This document shows, in pieces, positions 9,465 through 19,041 of a stretch of 64,000 nt of DNA; position 1 is the stretch's first letter; each line of letters starts with the position of its first letter. The stretch comes from JBJHDF01 sp050486405 (GTDB lineage: Bacteria; Pseudomonadota; Gammaproteobacteria; Pseudomonadales; Cellvibrionaceae). A program made the position numbers and the translations under genes. The stretch covers positions 1-64,000 of the forward strand of contig JBJHDF010000021.1 in NCBI GenBank assembly GCA_050486405.1. Reading direction: 5' to 3'. A model generated the notes under the pieces. That model was not told where the DNA came from. It worked only from the letters and a program-made list of their open reading frames with translations, and did not search any database.

Positions 9465-10636
9465 GGCTGGCGCTCCTCCCGGGGCCGCTGCTGGCGATGG
9501 GCGCGCAGCAGTGCCAGGCTGTCGCCCAACTCCGGCAATGCCGGGCGGACATCCAGCAGCATCAACGCCTGCAGTTCCTCGCGCATCTGACCGGCGCGCT
9601 CACTGTCCGGGTAGTGGCGGGCCAGCCACTTCTCGGCGCGGCCCAGGCTGACGCGGTAGATTTCCGTTTCCTCCCGCAGCATGGCTGTATTGGCCTGCTC
9701 CAGAATCAGCCGCAGATTGGCTACCAGGCGCTCGCGGTCCTGGGGCAGCAGCAGTTCCTCCTCCACTTCCTCGTAACGGGTGATGCGGATGTACTTGTTG
9801 AGGTTGCGCACCGAGCGGCGGAAGGTGCGGCGCACGCTGTCCCAGAGACCGAGTTCAGCGTCTTCGAGATCGTCATCGTCGGGGTCCTCCAGGCCGGCGG
9901 CCAGACGGCGCCCCGGATGCGCCACCTTGGGCAGGTCGTTGACCTGCTCGGACAGGGACAGCAGACGCAGGTAGATGCCTTCGCGGTCCACCGCCTCCAC
10001 TTCGGACAGAGCGTTGATGTCGCGGCTCAAAGACCGGCGCACCAGATGCAGTTCGGGGTTGGCCAGTTCCCGCAGCATGTCGTCCACGCCCCGCAACAGG
10101 GCCAGAGCAGTGCCGGCGTCGCGGCCGATCACCAGGCGCTGGCCGGCCATACGCAGCAGATATTCGGCTTCGGCCAGCAGCCAGGCTTCCCGCTCGCTGC
10201 CAGTGCGGGCGTGCAACGCCCGCAGGCTGGCGGCCAGTTGTTCCTCCAGATCGCGGGTTTCCCGACTCTGGTCGCGCTGGCGCTGCTCCAGTTGTGTCAA
10301 TTGCTGGCTCAGGTTCGATGAGAGGTTGCCCAATTCCCGGGCGGAGGATTGCTGCCACTCCTCCTGCTGCTGACTCAAGCGATCCAGGCGCTCCTGCAGC
10401 CGGTCCAGTTGCGCGCTTTCGCGCTGCTGGGACTGCATTTGTTGCCAACCGAGATAGCCACCACCCGCCAGCAGAACCAGCACCAGCGCCCAAAGCAGGA
10501 AATTGCCACCGGAAGATCGACGTGGGGGCAGGGGCCGCGCCGGTTTGTCGTCGGCGCTCTCGGCGGCGTCATGGTCCGGCCCGGACGTTTCCGGTTCCGG
10601 CAGTTCCGGTGAAGAGTTTTCTTTGTCGTCAGTCAC
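9461..10636 (-). CDS. hemX: HemX, membrane-anchored coiled-coil protein
   Basis: 391 residues: an acidic Pro/Glu-rich cytoplasmic N-terminus (1-43), one membrane helix (about 45-62, FLLWALVLVLLAGGGYLGW), a Gln/Arg/Glu-rich coiled coil (about 65-135) and the family core containing WLLAEAEYLLRMAGQRL. HemX is often labelled uroporphyrinogen-III C-methyltransferase, but no SAM-methylase motifs are present; a structural or regulatory role in haem synthesis is more likely. It overlaps hemD and hemY by 4 bp on each side. Confidence 0.92.
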   Translation of the reverse strand: MTDDKENSSPELPEPETSGPDHDAAESADDKPARPLPPRRSSGGNFLLWALVLVLLAGGGYLGWQQMQSQQRESAQLDRLQERLDRLSQQQEEWQQSSARELGNLSSNLSQQLTQLEQRQRDQSRETRDLEEQLAASLRALHARTGSEREAWLLAEAEYLLRMAGQRLVIGRDAGTALALLRGVDDMLRELANPELHLVRRSLSRDINALSEVEAVDREGIYLRLLSLSEQVNDLPKVAHPGRRLAAGLEDPDDDDLEDAELGLWDSVRRTFRRSVRNLNKYIRITRYEEVEEELLLPQDRERLVANLRLILEQANTAMLREETEIYRVSLGRAEKWLARHYPDSERAGQMREELQALMLLDVRPALPELGDSLALLRAHRQQRPREERQP

Positions 10637-11469
10637 AGGGCAGCTCCGCGGGACAGGGCGGCCAGCATGGCCGCGTCGGTGGCATTCTCCGCCACCAGCA
10701 ATTGAGTAAAACCGGCTTCCTGGGCCAATTGTGCCACACGCTGGCCGGGGACCAACAGCGGCAACTGTTGCAGTCGGCCAACCAGGGCGGCGCTGCCGTC
10801 ATTTTGCGCCAGTTGCGCCAGCGCCTGCCGGTAGTGGTTCAGGGTTTCGCCGCTGTGCAGGACGATGATATTGCGCTGTTGCCAGACGGCGGCATCGGCG
10901 AAGGCAGCGGCCAGCGCAGCGGCTGCACCCTCGGGCAGTACCCGGCGGTAGAGTTCGCAGTAGTCCACCCGGGCGCCGCGCTGTCGCAACACTTCGGCCA
11001 GCTTGCCGCGGCCACCAAGGCCGCGAAAAATCAGAATTTTTTCCCCCGCCACCCGCTGCAGGGCCGGCGCCTGCAACAGGGTCTCGCTGTTCATGGCGCC
11101 CCTGCGCGCCACCGCCAGATCGGTAACCTCCAGCCCCTCGGCCTGCAACTGCCGGGCGGTGCTGTCGCCGACGGCGAGAAAGGCCACGCCCCGGGGCCAC
11201 TGGGGCCAGTAGTCGCGCAGCCACTCCAGGCCGAAGCAGACAGCGTTGCGGCTGACGAAAATGGCTTTCTGGTAGTGATCGAAATCCAGCAACCGCTCCT
11301 TGATGGCCTGCACCTGGGCGGGATCGGTCAGCGGCTCCAGCGCCAGCAGCGGCACCGCTCTGGCGTCGGCGCCGAATGCGCGCAACTGCTCACACCAGGG
11401 CTCCGCCTGCTCCGGCGGGCGGGTGACGATCAGGCGCAGACCGGAGAGATCCGCCACGACGTCAGGCAT
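10633..11469 (-). CDS. hemD: Uroporphyrinogen-III synthase
   Basis: 278 residues with the two-lobed HemD pattern: LIVTRPPEQAEPWCEQLRA at the N-terminus, AIFVSRNAVCFGLEWL, FLAVGDSTARQL, and IIVLHSGETLNHY in the second half. It cyclises hydroxymethylbilane, inverting ring D, to uroporphyrinogen III in the cytosol, directly after HemC. HemD diverges fast, so identity rests on these motifs plus position in hemCDXY. Overlaps hemC by 8 bp. Confidence 0.92.
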   Translation of the reverse strand: MPDVVADLSGLRLIVTRPPEQAEPWCEQLRAFGADARAVPLLALEPLTDPAQVQAIKERLLDFDHYQKAIFVSRNAVCFGLEWLRDYWPQWPRGVAFLAVGDSTARQLQAEGLEVTDLAVARRGAMNSETLLQAPALQRVAGEKILIFRGLGGRGKLAEVLRQRGARVDYCELYRRVLPEGAAAALAAAFADAAVWQQRNIIVLHSGETLNHYRQALAQLAQNDGSAALVGRLQQLPLLVPGQRVAQLAQEAGFTQLLVAENATDAAMLAALSRGAAL

Positions 11470-12403
11470 CCGCCTGGCGGTACACCTCCGCCAGTATCCG
11501 GTCGGCGCCGGCGGCCAGCAATCGCTCGGCCAGGGCGATGCCCATGGCTTCGGCTTCGGCCACCGGGCCGCTGATCTGGTCCCGCAACATCTCCGCGCCG
11601 TCCGGCGCGCCTACCAGACCCCGCAACCAGAGGCTGTCGCCCTTGTGCACGGCATAGCAGGCAATGGGCACCTGACAGCCGCCTTCCAGACGGCGGTTCA
11701 TGGCGCGCTCAGCGGCCAGTTGCTCAGCAGTGGCGGTGTGGTGCAGCGGTGCCAAAAGCTGATGGGTGGCGCGGTCGTCGCTGCGGCACTCAATGCCCAC
11801 GGCACCCTGGCCGCCAGCGGGCAGACACAGCTCCGAAGGCAGGTATTCGCGGATGCGGTCCGCCAGTTTCAGACGCAGCAGGCCGGCAGCAGCCAGGATG
11901 ATGGCGTCATATTCGCCGTCGTCGAGTTTTTTCAGGCGGGTCTGCACATTGCCGCGCAGAAAGCGGATTTCCAGGTCCGGGCGCGCCGCCAGTAGCTGGC
12001 ACTGCCGACGCAGGCTGGAGGTGCCCACCAGGGCCCCGGCGGGCAGTTGCTCCAGGCTGACAAAACGGTTGCTGACAAAGGCGTCCCGGGGGTCTTCCCG
12101 GGGGCAGATCACCGGCAGGGTCAGCCCCGGCGGAAATTCCATAGGCACGTCCTTCATGGAGTGCACGGCGATATCCGCGCGTCCGTCCAACAGTGCCTCC
12201 TCCAATTCCTTGATAAAGAGCCCCTTGCCGCCCACCTTGGCCAGGGGCACATCCAGTATCTTGTCGCCCCGGCTTACCAGGGGCACCAGTTGCACGTCCA
12301 GCCCCGGGTGATGGCGCAACAACTCGCTGCGGACATACTCCGCCTGCCACAGGGCGAGTTCACTTTTGCGGGTGGCGATACGCAGGGTTTGACTCCGAGA
12401 CAT
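11462..12403 (-). CDS. hemC: Porphobilinogen deaminase (hydroxymethylbilane synthase)
   Basis: 313 residues, usual length. Motifs: ATRKSELALWQA at the N-terminus, KVGGKGLFIKELEEALL, HSMKDVP, GTSSLRR, and the dipyrromethane-cofactor cysteine C243 in RRLEGGCQVPIACYA. It condenses four porphobilinogens into hydroxymethylbilane. First gene of the hemC-hemD-hemX-hemY operon. It is preceded on the same strand by algR, separated by 72 bp that may contain the hem promoter. Confidence 0.96.
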   Translation of the reverse strand: MSRSQTLRIATRKSELALWQAEYVRSELLRHHPGLDVQLVPLVSRGDKILDVPLAKVGGKGLFIKELEEALLDGRADIAVHSMKDVPMEFPPGLTLPVICPREDPRDAFVSNRFVSLEQLPAGALVGTSSLRRQCQLLAARPDLEIRFLRGNVQTRLKKLDDGEYDAIILAAAGLLRLKLADRIREYLPSELCLPAGGQGAVGIECRSDDRATHQLLAPLHHTATAEQLAAERAMNRRLEGGCQVPIACYAVHKGDSLWLRGLVGAPDGAEMLRDQISGPVAEAEAMGIALAERLLAAGADRILAEVYRQADA

Positions 12404-12475
12404 AAGAACAACCGGATTGCAGGGCAGTGGATGACGTGCAGCTATGATAACAGAGCCGGGGGGATAACCCTTCCC

Positions 12476-13216
12476 TTAAAGCTTCTGCAACAGCGCCTTG
12501 AGATCGCTGGCGTGGCGGCGGCTGACGGTGGGTCGAGCGGTCACGCCGGTCAGACGGACCTGGTACTGGCCCTCGGCGCTGCGCTCCAGGCCTTCGATGT
12601 GCTGCACTGAGACCAGGGCGTTGCGATGGATACGCAGCAGGCGATCGCCGAATTCCTCTTCCAACTCCTTCAGCGTTTCATCCAGCAAATGCTCACCTTC
12701 GGTGTGGTGGACAGTCACGTATTTCTGGTCCGCCATAAAGAAACGCACATTGTCCATGGGGATCAACTCGACACCCCGACGGGTCTTGGCGGTGATATGG
12801 TTGCGGCCCGCCGCCGCGCCCGGGTTGAATCGCTGGCGGGCCTGCTCCATCTGCACTTTGTTCAGACGTCGGGCCTTTTCGAGCGCCTGGCCCAGGGCCT
12901 CGGCTTTGACCGGCTTCATCAGGTAACCCACCGCCTGGGTACCAAAGGCGTCCACGGCGTACTGGTCATAGGCAGTACAGAAGATGATGGCTGGCGGTGA
13001 ATCCAGTTCCGCTATCTGGTGGGCGGCGCTGAGACCGTCCTCGCCGGGCATGCGCACGTCCAGCAGCACCACGTCCGGGTCCTGCTCACGCAGGGCCGCC
13101 ATGGCCTCAGCCGTACTGCCCGCCAAGCCCACCACCCGACAGCCGTCAAGTTGCTCCACCATACGCGCCAGACGCTGGCAGGCCAGGGGTTCGTCATCGA
13201 CAATCAGGACATCCAC
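12476..13216 (-). CDS. algR: LytTR response regulator AlgR
   Basis: 246 residues: a receiver domain (1-120) with acidic pocket DDE at 7-9, phospho-acceptor D53 in VVLLDVRMPGEDG, and FCTAYDQYAVDAF; then a C-terminal LytTR DNA-binding domain (about 145-246) with the conserved HRNALVSVQHIEGL. In Pseudomonas AlgR controls alginate, type IV pili and virulence genes with AlgZ (FimS). The gene lies 4 bp after algZ and just before hemC, exactly the Pseudomonas order. Confidence 0.92.
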   Translation of the reverse strand: MDVLIVDDEPLACQRLARMVEQLDGCRVVGLAGSTAEAMAALREQDPDVVLLDVRMPGEDGLSAAHQIAELDSPPAIIFCTAYDQYAVDAFGTQAVGYLMKPVKAEALGQALEKARRLNKVQMEQARQRFNPGAAAGRNHITAKTRRGVELIPMDNVRFFMADQKYVTVHHTEGEHLLDETLKELEEEFGDRLLRIHRNALVSVQHIEGLERSAEGQYQVRLTGVTARPTVSRRHASDLKALLQKL

Positions 13217-13220
13217 GCGC

Positions 13221-14291
13221 TCACTCCACCGGATAGCTTATCTCTGTAGTAAAAATAGCCCCTTCGCGGCTACTGGACAACCGCGCCGAGGGGCCGTAAA
13301 TGGCCGCCAGTCGGTGGCGGATGTTGTCCAGTGCCATGCGATTGCCGCCGCTTTTGCCCGGTGCACCGGGCGGCGGCGCCGGGTTGCGGATGATCGCCGT
13401 CAGCCAGCCCGCCTCGACCCTGATCGAGATTTCCACCCGGCCGCCTTCCGGGCGCGGCTCTATGCCGTGAAATACGGCATTTTCCAGCAACGGTTGCAGC
13501 AGCAGCGAAGGCATGGTCACCGGCGTTTCACCCAGCGCCAGTTGCCAGTCCACCTGCAGCCGCTCACCCAGGCGCAGTTGCTCGATGTCCATGTAATGGC
13601 GGCACAGCGCCAGTTCATCCTCCAGGGGCACCAGCGCCGGCTCGGCCAGGCTGGCGCGAAACAACTCCGCCAGATCCTCCACCAGCCGCTCGGCGGTGTT
13701 CGAGTCAATGGCGATAAGACTGGCAATGCTGTTGAGGCTATTGAACAGAAAGTGGGGACGGATACGCGACTGCAGCGCCTGCACCCGGGCCCGCAGTTCC
13801 GCCTGCTGCTGGTTGTGCAACTGCTGCTGCAGGTACAGGTAGCGCAGGGCGACGCCGGCAATAATGGCGGTAATCAACAGATCGCGGCCCAGCAACCACC
13901 AGTCGGGCGTCAGCCATTGCCAGAATCCCTGCAGCAGCCACTGCCCCGCCAGCGAAGTCACGGCGGACACGGCCAGAATCAGCAGGTAGCAGACACTGCC
14001 GGCCAGACGATCCGCCCAGCGGTTCAGCCGCAGGCGCAGGGCGCAGAGCAGGGCGGCGCTGAGAATGGCCACGCATTGCATTTGAAAGGAGACCAGCCCC
14101 AAAGCCTCCCAGTCGAAGGGGCGCAAACCACTGGTGGCCACCACCAGCATCAGCGCCAGCAATTCGGTGACCAGTACCAGCAGCAACAGCGCCTGGGGGC
14201 GGCACAGGTCGGGGATGAAGGGGCTGCCGTTGCCGGCGCCGGCAACCGGGCCGGATTCAAGGGAACCGGCGCTTCTGGAGTTTATTGTCAT
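13221..14291 (-). CDS. algZ: LytS-family sensor kinase AlgZ (FimS)
   Basis: 356 residues: about four to five membrane helices between residues 33 and 155, a short coiled coil, then a His_kinase domain with IRPHFLFNSLNSIASL, giving H180 as phospho-acceptor, and a HATPase region with LLLQPLLENAVFHGIE and DNIRHRL. Partner of the LytTR regulator 4 bp downstream. As in Pseudomonas FimS the ATP-binding part is minimal, so kinase activity may be weak. Divergent from argH, with 92 bp between the starts. Confidence 0.9.
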   Translation of the reverse strand: MTINSRSAGSLESGPVAGAGNGSPFIPDLCRPQALLLLVLVTELLALMLVVATSGLRPFDWEALGLVSFQMQCVAILSAALLCALRLRLNRWADRLAGSVCYLLILAVSAVTSLAGQWLLQGFWQWLTPDWWLLGRDLLITAIIAGVALRYLYLQQQLHNQQQAELRARVQALQSRIRPHFLFNSLNSIASLIAIDSNTAERLVEDLAELFRASLAEPALVPLEDELALCRHYMDIEQLRLGERLQVDWQLALGETPVTMPSLLLQPLLENAVFHGIEPRPEGGRVEISIRVEAGWLTAIIRNPAPPPGAPGKSGGNRMALDNIRHRLAAIYGPSARLSSSREGAIFTTEISYPVE

Positions 14292-14383
14292 TAATGCTTA
14301 TCCTACGCCATTTTGGCGGTGGCGGAGCGTAACAGCTCCCGTTTTGCGCCATTCACCCCCAGCCAGTCAACGGACCACCACCC

Positions 14384-15775
<1,392 letters not shown>

Positions 15776-15793
15776 CACGTGAAAGCAGCCGAT

Positions 15794-16477
15794 ATGCTTG
15801 CGCTCTACATCGCCAACAAAAACTACTCGTCCTGGTCACTGCGCCCCTGGGTGCTGATGAAAGAACTGGGCATACCCTTCAAGGAACAGCTTGTACCGTT
15901 TCTGGGAGATGGTCTCGCCAGCGGTTTCGACCGCTTTTCTCCCACCGCCAAGGTGCCCTGTCTGGTGGACGGCGACGCTACCGTCTGGGATTCAATGGCC
16001 ATCGCCGAATATCTAGCGGAAGCATATGACAACGTCTGGCCGGCGGACAAGCAGGCTCGCACCTGGGCGCGCTGCGCGGCGGCGGAAATGCATTCGGGGT
16101 TTTCCCAACTACGCAATCTGTGCTCCATGAACTGCGGACTGCGTATCAAACTGACGGCGTACCCGGATGGGTTGAAAGCCGACGTAGAGCGGATCGATTC
16201 GCTGTGGCAGGAAGGTCTTGGTCGCTTTGGCGGTCCCTTTCTCGCGGGCCAGCATTTTACCGCTGTGGACGCTTTTTTCGCACCGGTGGTGTTTCGTGCG
16301 CAGACCTATGGATTGACGCTGTCCGATCCTGCCCGGCAATACGTGGCAGACATGCTGGCGCTGCCTGCCATGCAGGAGTGGTATCAGGCCGCGCTGCGCG
16401 AAACTTGGCGCGACGAGCCCCATGAACAGCACGCCAAAGCCGCAGGCATCTGGCTGCAGGATCTGCGGGTGAACTGA
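15794..16477 (+). CDS. Glutathione S-transferase family protein
   Basis: 227 residues from ATG 15794; an upstream GTG at 15779 is possible, but the family begins right at LALYIANKNYSSWSLRPW. The N-terminal thioredoxin-like domain has KNYSSWSLRPWVLMKELGI (the Ser of the SxxR-type active site) and the cis-Pro region AKVPCLVDG; the helical C-terminal domain has DAFFAPVVFR. Likely a cytosolic glutathione transferase or glutathionyl reductase; the substrate is unknown. Starts 18 bp after argH, so may be read from the same transcript. Confidence 0.85.
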   Translation: MLALYIANKNYSSWSLRPWVLMKELGIPFKEQLVPFLGDGLASGFDRFSPTAKVPCLVDGDATVWDSMAIAEYLAEAYDNVWPADKQARTWARCAAAEMHSGFSQLRNLCSMNCGLRIKLTAYPDGLKADVERIDSLWQEGLGRFGGPFLAGQHFTAVDAFFAPVVFRAQTYGLTLSDPARQYVADMLALPAMQEWYQAALRETWRDEPHEQHAKAAGIWLQDLRVN

Positions 16478-16486
16478 GCAGGCCGA

Positions 16487-17767
16487 TCAATCCAGCAAGC
16501 GAATCTGGTCGATACTGGCAAAGTTGATCGGCATAATGGCCTGACCGCCACTCTGGCGCATCTGAATCCGCACCAATTCTGGCCCCATCTCGTGCACAGT
16601 ACCGGTCATGGTACGGCCGCTGTTGAGGCGAATGGTAATGCGCCTGCCCATATGCTGTGACAGCTCCGCCGTGGTGATGAATACCGGGACAGCCACCTCC
16701 GGGTCTGGCAGGGACAGACTGGCACGCTCCTCCGCCCGGCGCTGCCGCCGCCGCTCCACCCGCAAGTCCGCCAGATCAGAAGCACTCATGGCGCCCATAT
16801 CCCAGCGGCCGGCCGGGCGGCGATTGACCTGAATATCACCCTGCAACCGGTACGCCATCACCTCCGGCGTCATGTCGGGTATCTGCATGACCGGCAAGGG
16901 CGAAGTGGGGCGAAAACGCACACTGAATTGTCCGGGACTGCTCAGAAAACTTTCGTAGGCTGAACTGATATCGGGGCCCGGCTTATAGCCGTCAGCCCGC
17001 CAGTTTTCAAGCCAGGCCTCATGGTGCTGCTCAAGAAACGCCGTTCGATTCAGGCCGGTATGCTGTGTACAAAAGTCAACCACCCGGTCGACGTAGCCGC
17101 GGTTGACGAATTCAAAGTTCATGGACATGACCGTAGCACCCATCATGGTCATGGCCACATCTTCTACACGACGCGAAGCCGCGCCCAGACCGATCTCCAG
17201 CTTGTAGTTGTAAGCCGCCGCATCGTGCGTCACCACGCTGGCATCCACTTCCAGAATCTGACCGCCGCCGATAATGCGATAATCCAGGTGAATATCCATT
17301 TCCATCCGAGAGTAACCCATGCGTATCAATTCAGAGGGTCCAAACCGCTTGTAATCGCCACAACCGGCCGCCTCCAGCGAGGGCTCGTCATCCTGCTCGT
17401 ACAAGGCCGCTACAATATTGCCATCAGTGGGCAACCGGAGGCCCAGCACCGATAAGCCCAGTTTCTCTGGAATCCGGCCCTCATCAAATTCATCGGTAAT
17501 TTTGTACAGACCGAAGATCGAATCGGTGCGCAATACCAGCGCGTCTATAACAATCTCTTCCTGCATTTCGTACACGCGAAAACGCAGATCGTTGATCCGC
17601 GCTTCGCCGTCGTAGGTGAGGGAAACTTTGCCGTAAGTCAGGCTGCCGAAAAACTGCAGGTTGCGGGCTATATCATCCAGCCCCTGCTCGATCTGACGCA
17701 CAAAGTAGAAGTGGCCGCCGACGACCAGGCCAACAATCAACAGCACGACTACCAATAATTTTTTCAT
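16487..17767 (-). CDS. Membrane-anchored protein with C-terminal Sm-like barrel, function unknown
   Basis: 426 residues. Residues 1-21 form a single hydrophobic anchor (KKLLVVVLLIVGLVVGGHFYF) that could also be an uncleaved signal; the following 300 residues are beta-rich, somewhat like AsmA/DUF945-type periplasmic domains (FGSLTYGKVSLTYDGEARI). A charged linker (RRRQRRAEERASL, about 345-357) leads to a 65-residue tail (GRRITIRLNSGRTMTGTVHEMG) with the strand pattern of an Sm/LSm-like barrel. I do not recognise a named family. It begins 16 bp after the stop of the sigma-54 activator on the same strand with AGGGAT as ribosome site, so the two form an operon; an inferred role is sensing or restraining that activator, which lacks a sensor of its own. 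Confidence 0.6.
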   Translation of the reverse strand: MKKLLVVVLLIVGLVVGGHFYFVRQIEQGLDDIARNLQFFGSLTYGKVSLTYDGEARINDLRFRVYEMQEEIVIDALVLRTDSIFGLYKITDEFDEGRIPEKLGLSVLGLRLPTDGNIVAALYEQDDEPSLEAAGCGDYKRFGPSELIRMGYSRMEMDIHLDYRIIGGGQILEVDASVVTHDAAAYNYKLEIGLGAASRRVEDVAMTMMGATVMSMNFEFVNRGYVDRVVDFCTQHTGLNRTAFLEQHHEAWLENWRADGYKPGPDISSAYESFLSSPGQFSVRFRPTSPLPVMQIPDMTPEVMAYRLQGDIQVNRRPAGRWDMGAMSASDLADLRVERRRQRRAEERASLSLPDPEVAVPVFITTAELSQHMGRRITIRLNSGRTMTGTVHEMGPELVRIQMRQSGGQAIMPINFASIDQIRLLD

Positions 17768-17783
17768 GACGCTATCCCTATTC

Positions 17784-18755
17784 TCAACCCAAGTGCATTG
17801 TTTTCATTTTTCGCCACAAGGTGGCGCGGGAAATCCCCAGAGCCGCCGCCACTGCCTGGCGACGACCGCCGTGCTGCTGCAGCAATGATATGATTCGTTC
17901 ACGCTCGCCACTTTCCGCCGGCATATCCGTCTCATCCGGCGGCGCCTCGCCGCGCAACTCCGGCGGCAGGTCCACCAACTCAATGGCATCCCCCATTCCC
18001 ACCGCGTGGCTGTAGGTCATAACATTGTGCAATTCCCGGATATTACCCGGCCAGGGGTAGCTCAGTATAGCATCATGAGCCGACGTCGCTATGCGTGTCA
18101 CCTGCCGCTCGCTCTGGCCATTGAGCGCGGCGATAAAGTGCCACATCAGCATCTCCACATCGCCCGGCCTGGCACTGAGTGGCGGCAGGTAAAGCGGCAC
18201 CACCCGCACCCGGTACATGAGATCCTCGCGAAACGCGCCCTGTTTCACCAATGCGCGCAACGAACGATGGGTGGCCGACACCAAACGGATATCGGTGTGA
18301 ATGGACTGGCTGGACCCCAGCGGCGTAAAACAGCGGTCCTGCAGTACGCGCAACAGACCCGCCTGTATATCCAGCGGCATCTCGGCAATTTCATCGAGAA
18401 ACAGGGTGCCACCGTCGGTGAGTGCCAGCAAGCCGGTGCGATCCTGGGTGGCGCCGGTAAAGGCGCCGCGCTTGTGGCCAAACAGTTCCGACGCCATAAG
18501 CTCCCGGGAAAGGGCGGCGCAGTTGATGGCGCTGAACTTGCCGCCGCGACGCCGGGAGTGATGGTGAATATAGCGAGCCACCAACTCCTTGCCCGAACCG
18601 GACTGACCGCGCACCAGAATGGACGCCTGGGTGCCGGCCACCCTTTCCACCTGGGCCATAAAGGCCTTCATATTGTCCGCCCGGGTCAGCAGGCCACCAA
18701 AGTTCAGCGGCTGTATACCGGGATCGGTACGGTATCTGCTGCCTGCGCCTGCCAT
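17784..18755 (-). CDS. Sigma-54-dependent activator without N-terminal sensor domain
   Basis: 323 residues from ATG 18755, chosen because GGAGG lies 5 bp upstream; a start at 18821 would place the first codons inside the operator. The AAA+ domain occupies about residues 20-255: Walker A GQSGSGKE, sigma-54 contact loop GAFTGA, Walker B GGTLFLDEI, arginine finger region FREDLMYR, and YPWPGNIREL. The C-terminus is a Fis-type HTH (RRQAVAAALGISRATLWRKM). There is no receiver, GAF, PAS or cysteine-bearing sensor domain, unlike FisR-type sulfide regulators; architecture is closest to PspF. Divergently placed to the SulP/persulfide/YeeE operon, whose promoter has a -24/-12 element. Confidence 0.88.
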   Translation of the reverse strand: MAGAGSRYRTDPGIQPLNFGGLLTRADNMKAFMAQVERVAGTQASILVRGQSGSGKELVARYIHHHSRRRGGKFSAINCAALSRELMASELFGHKRGAFTGATQDRTGLLALTDGGTLFLDEIAEMPLDIQAGLLRVLQDRCFTPLGSSQSIHTDIRLVSATHRSLRALVKQGAFREDLMYRVRVVPLYLPPLSARPGDVEMLMWHFIAALNGQSERQVTRIATSAHDAILSYPWPGNIRELHNVMTYSHAVGMGDAIELVDLPPELRGEAPPDETDMPAESGERERIISLLQQHGGRRQAVAAALGISRATLWRKMKTMHLG

Positions 18756-18780
18756 CTGGCCCTCCGGGTAACGCGGTTGC

Positions 18781-18820
18781 TGTTGCACCAGCGTAACGAC
18801 ATGAAACATATGTTGCAACA
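18781..18820. promoter_or_regulatory. Probable activator-binding dyads (upstream activating sequence)
   Basis: TGTTGCAACA at 18811-18820 is a perfect palindrome; TGTTGCACCA at 18781-18790 differs by one base. They lie 30 bp apart centre to centre, about three helical turns, and roughly 60-100 bp upstream of the -24 element, the usual place for an enhancer bound by a sigma-54 activator. They are also just upstream of the activator's own likely start, so autoregulation is possible. Identification as its binding sites is inference. Confidence 0.6.
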
Positions 18821-18879
18821 TTACCGATAAATACCGGCAGGAAAAATAAATTACTCCAGCAATTTCAATAAGTTATAAG

Positions 18880-18896
18880 TTGGCACGCGCCTTGAA
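18880..18896 (+). promoter_or_regulatory. Sigma-54 (-24/-12) promoter of the sulfur operon
   Basis: TTGGCACGCGCCTTGAA matches TTGGCAC-N5-TTGCA except for one base in the -12 box, with the 12-bp spacing between GG and the -12 G conserved. Predicted transcription start near 18908, upstream of the short ORF and sulP. Confidence 0.75.
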
Positions 18897-18963
18897 ATAC
18901 GCTATACACTGTCGTTGGCGTCGGGCAGCCGGTGCCGCCCCCAAACCCTGAGCGGAGCTTTTT

Positions 18964-19041
18964 ATGCAACACTACCGTTACGGAGAACTCACGGCCGGCC
19001 CGCTGCCACCGGCAGCGCCAGGGATCAACCCATGCGTCTGA
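18964..19041 (+). CDS. Possible 25-codon leader peptide overlapping sulP start
   Basis: ATG 18964 has GGAG about 8 bp upstream, a better ribosome site than the sulP start. The frame reads MQHYRYGELTAGPLPPAAPG and ends with TGA at 19039-19041, ten bases inside sulP. Such overlap could couple sulP translation to the leader. No homolog is known to me; it may be chance. Confidence 0.35.
   Translation: MQHYRYGELTAGPLPPAAPGINPCV

Noticed and set aside
8175..14294. Several long plus-strand frames opposite the hem/alg genes
   Set aside because: They lie antisense to well-identified hemY, hemX, hemD, hemC, algR and algZ, have Gln/Arg/His-rich shadow composition and no ribosome sites.
18756..18821. 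22-residue N-terminal extension of the sigma-54 activator
   Set aside because: It would cover the palindromic enhancer site; ATG 18755 has GGAGG at proper distance.
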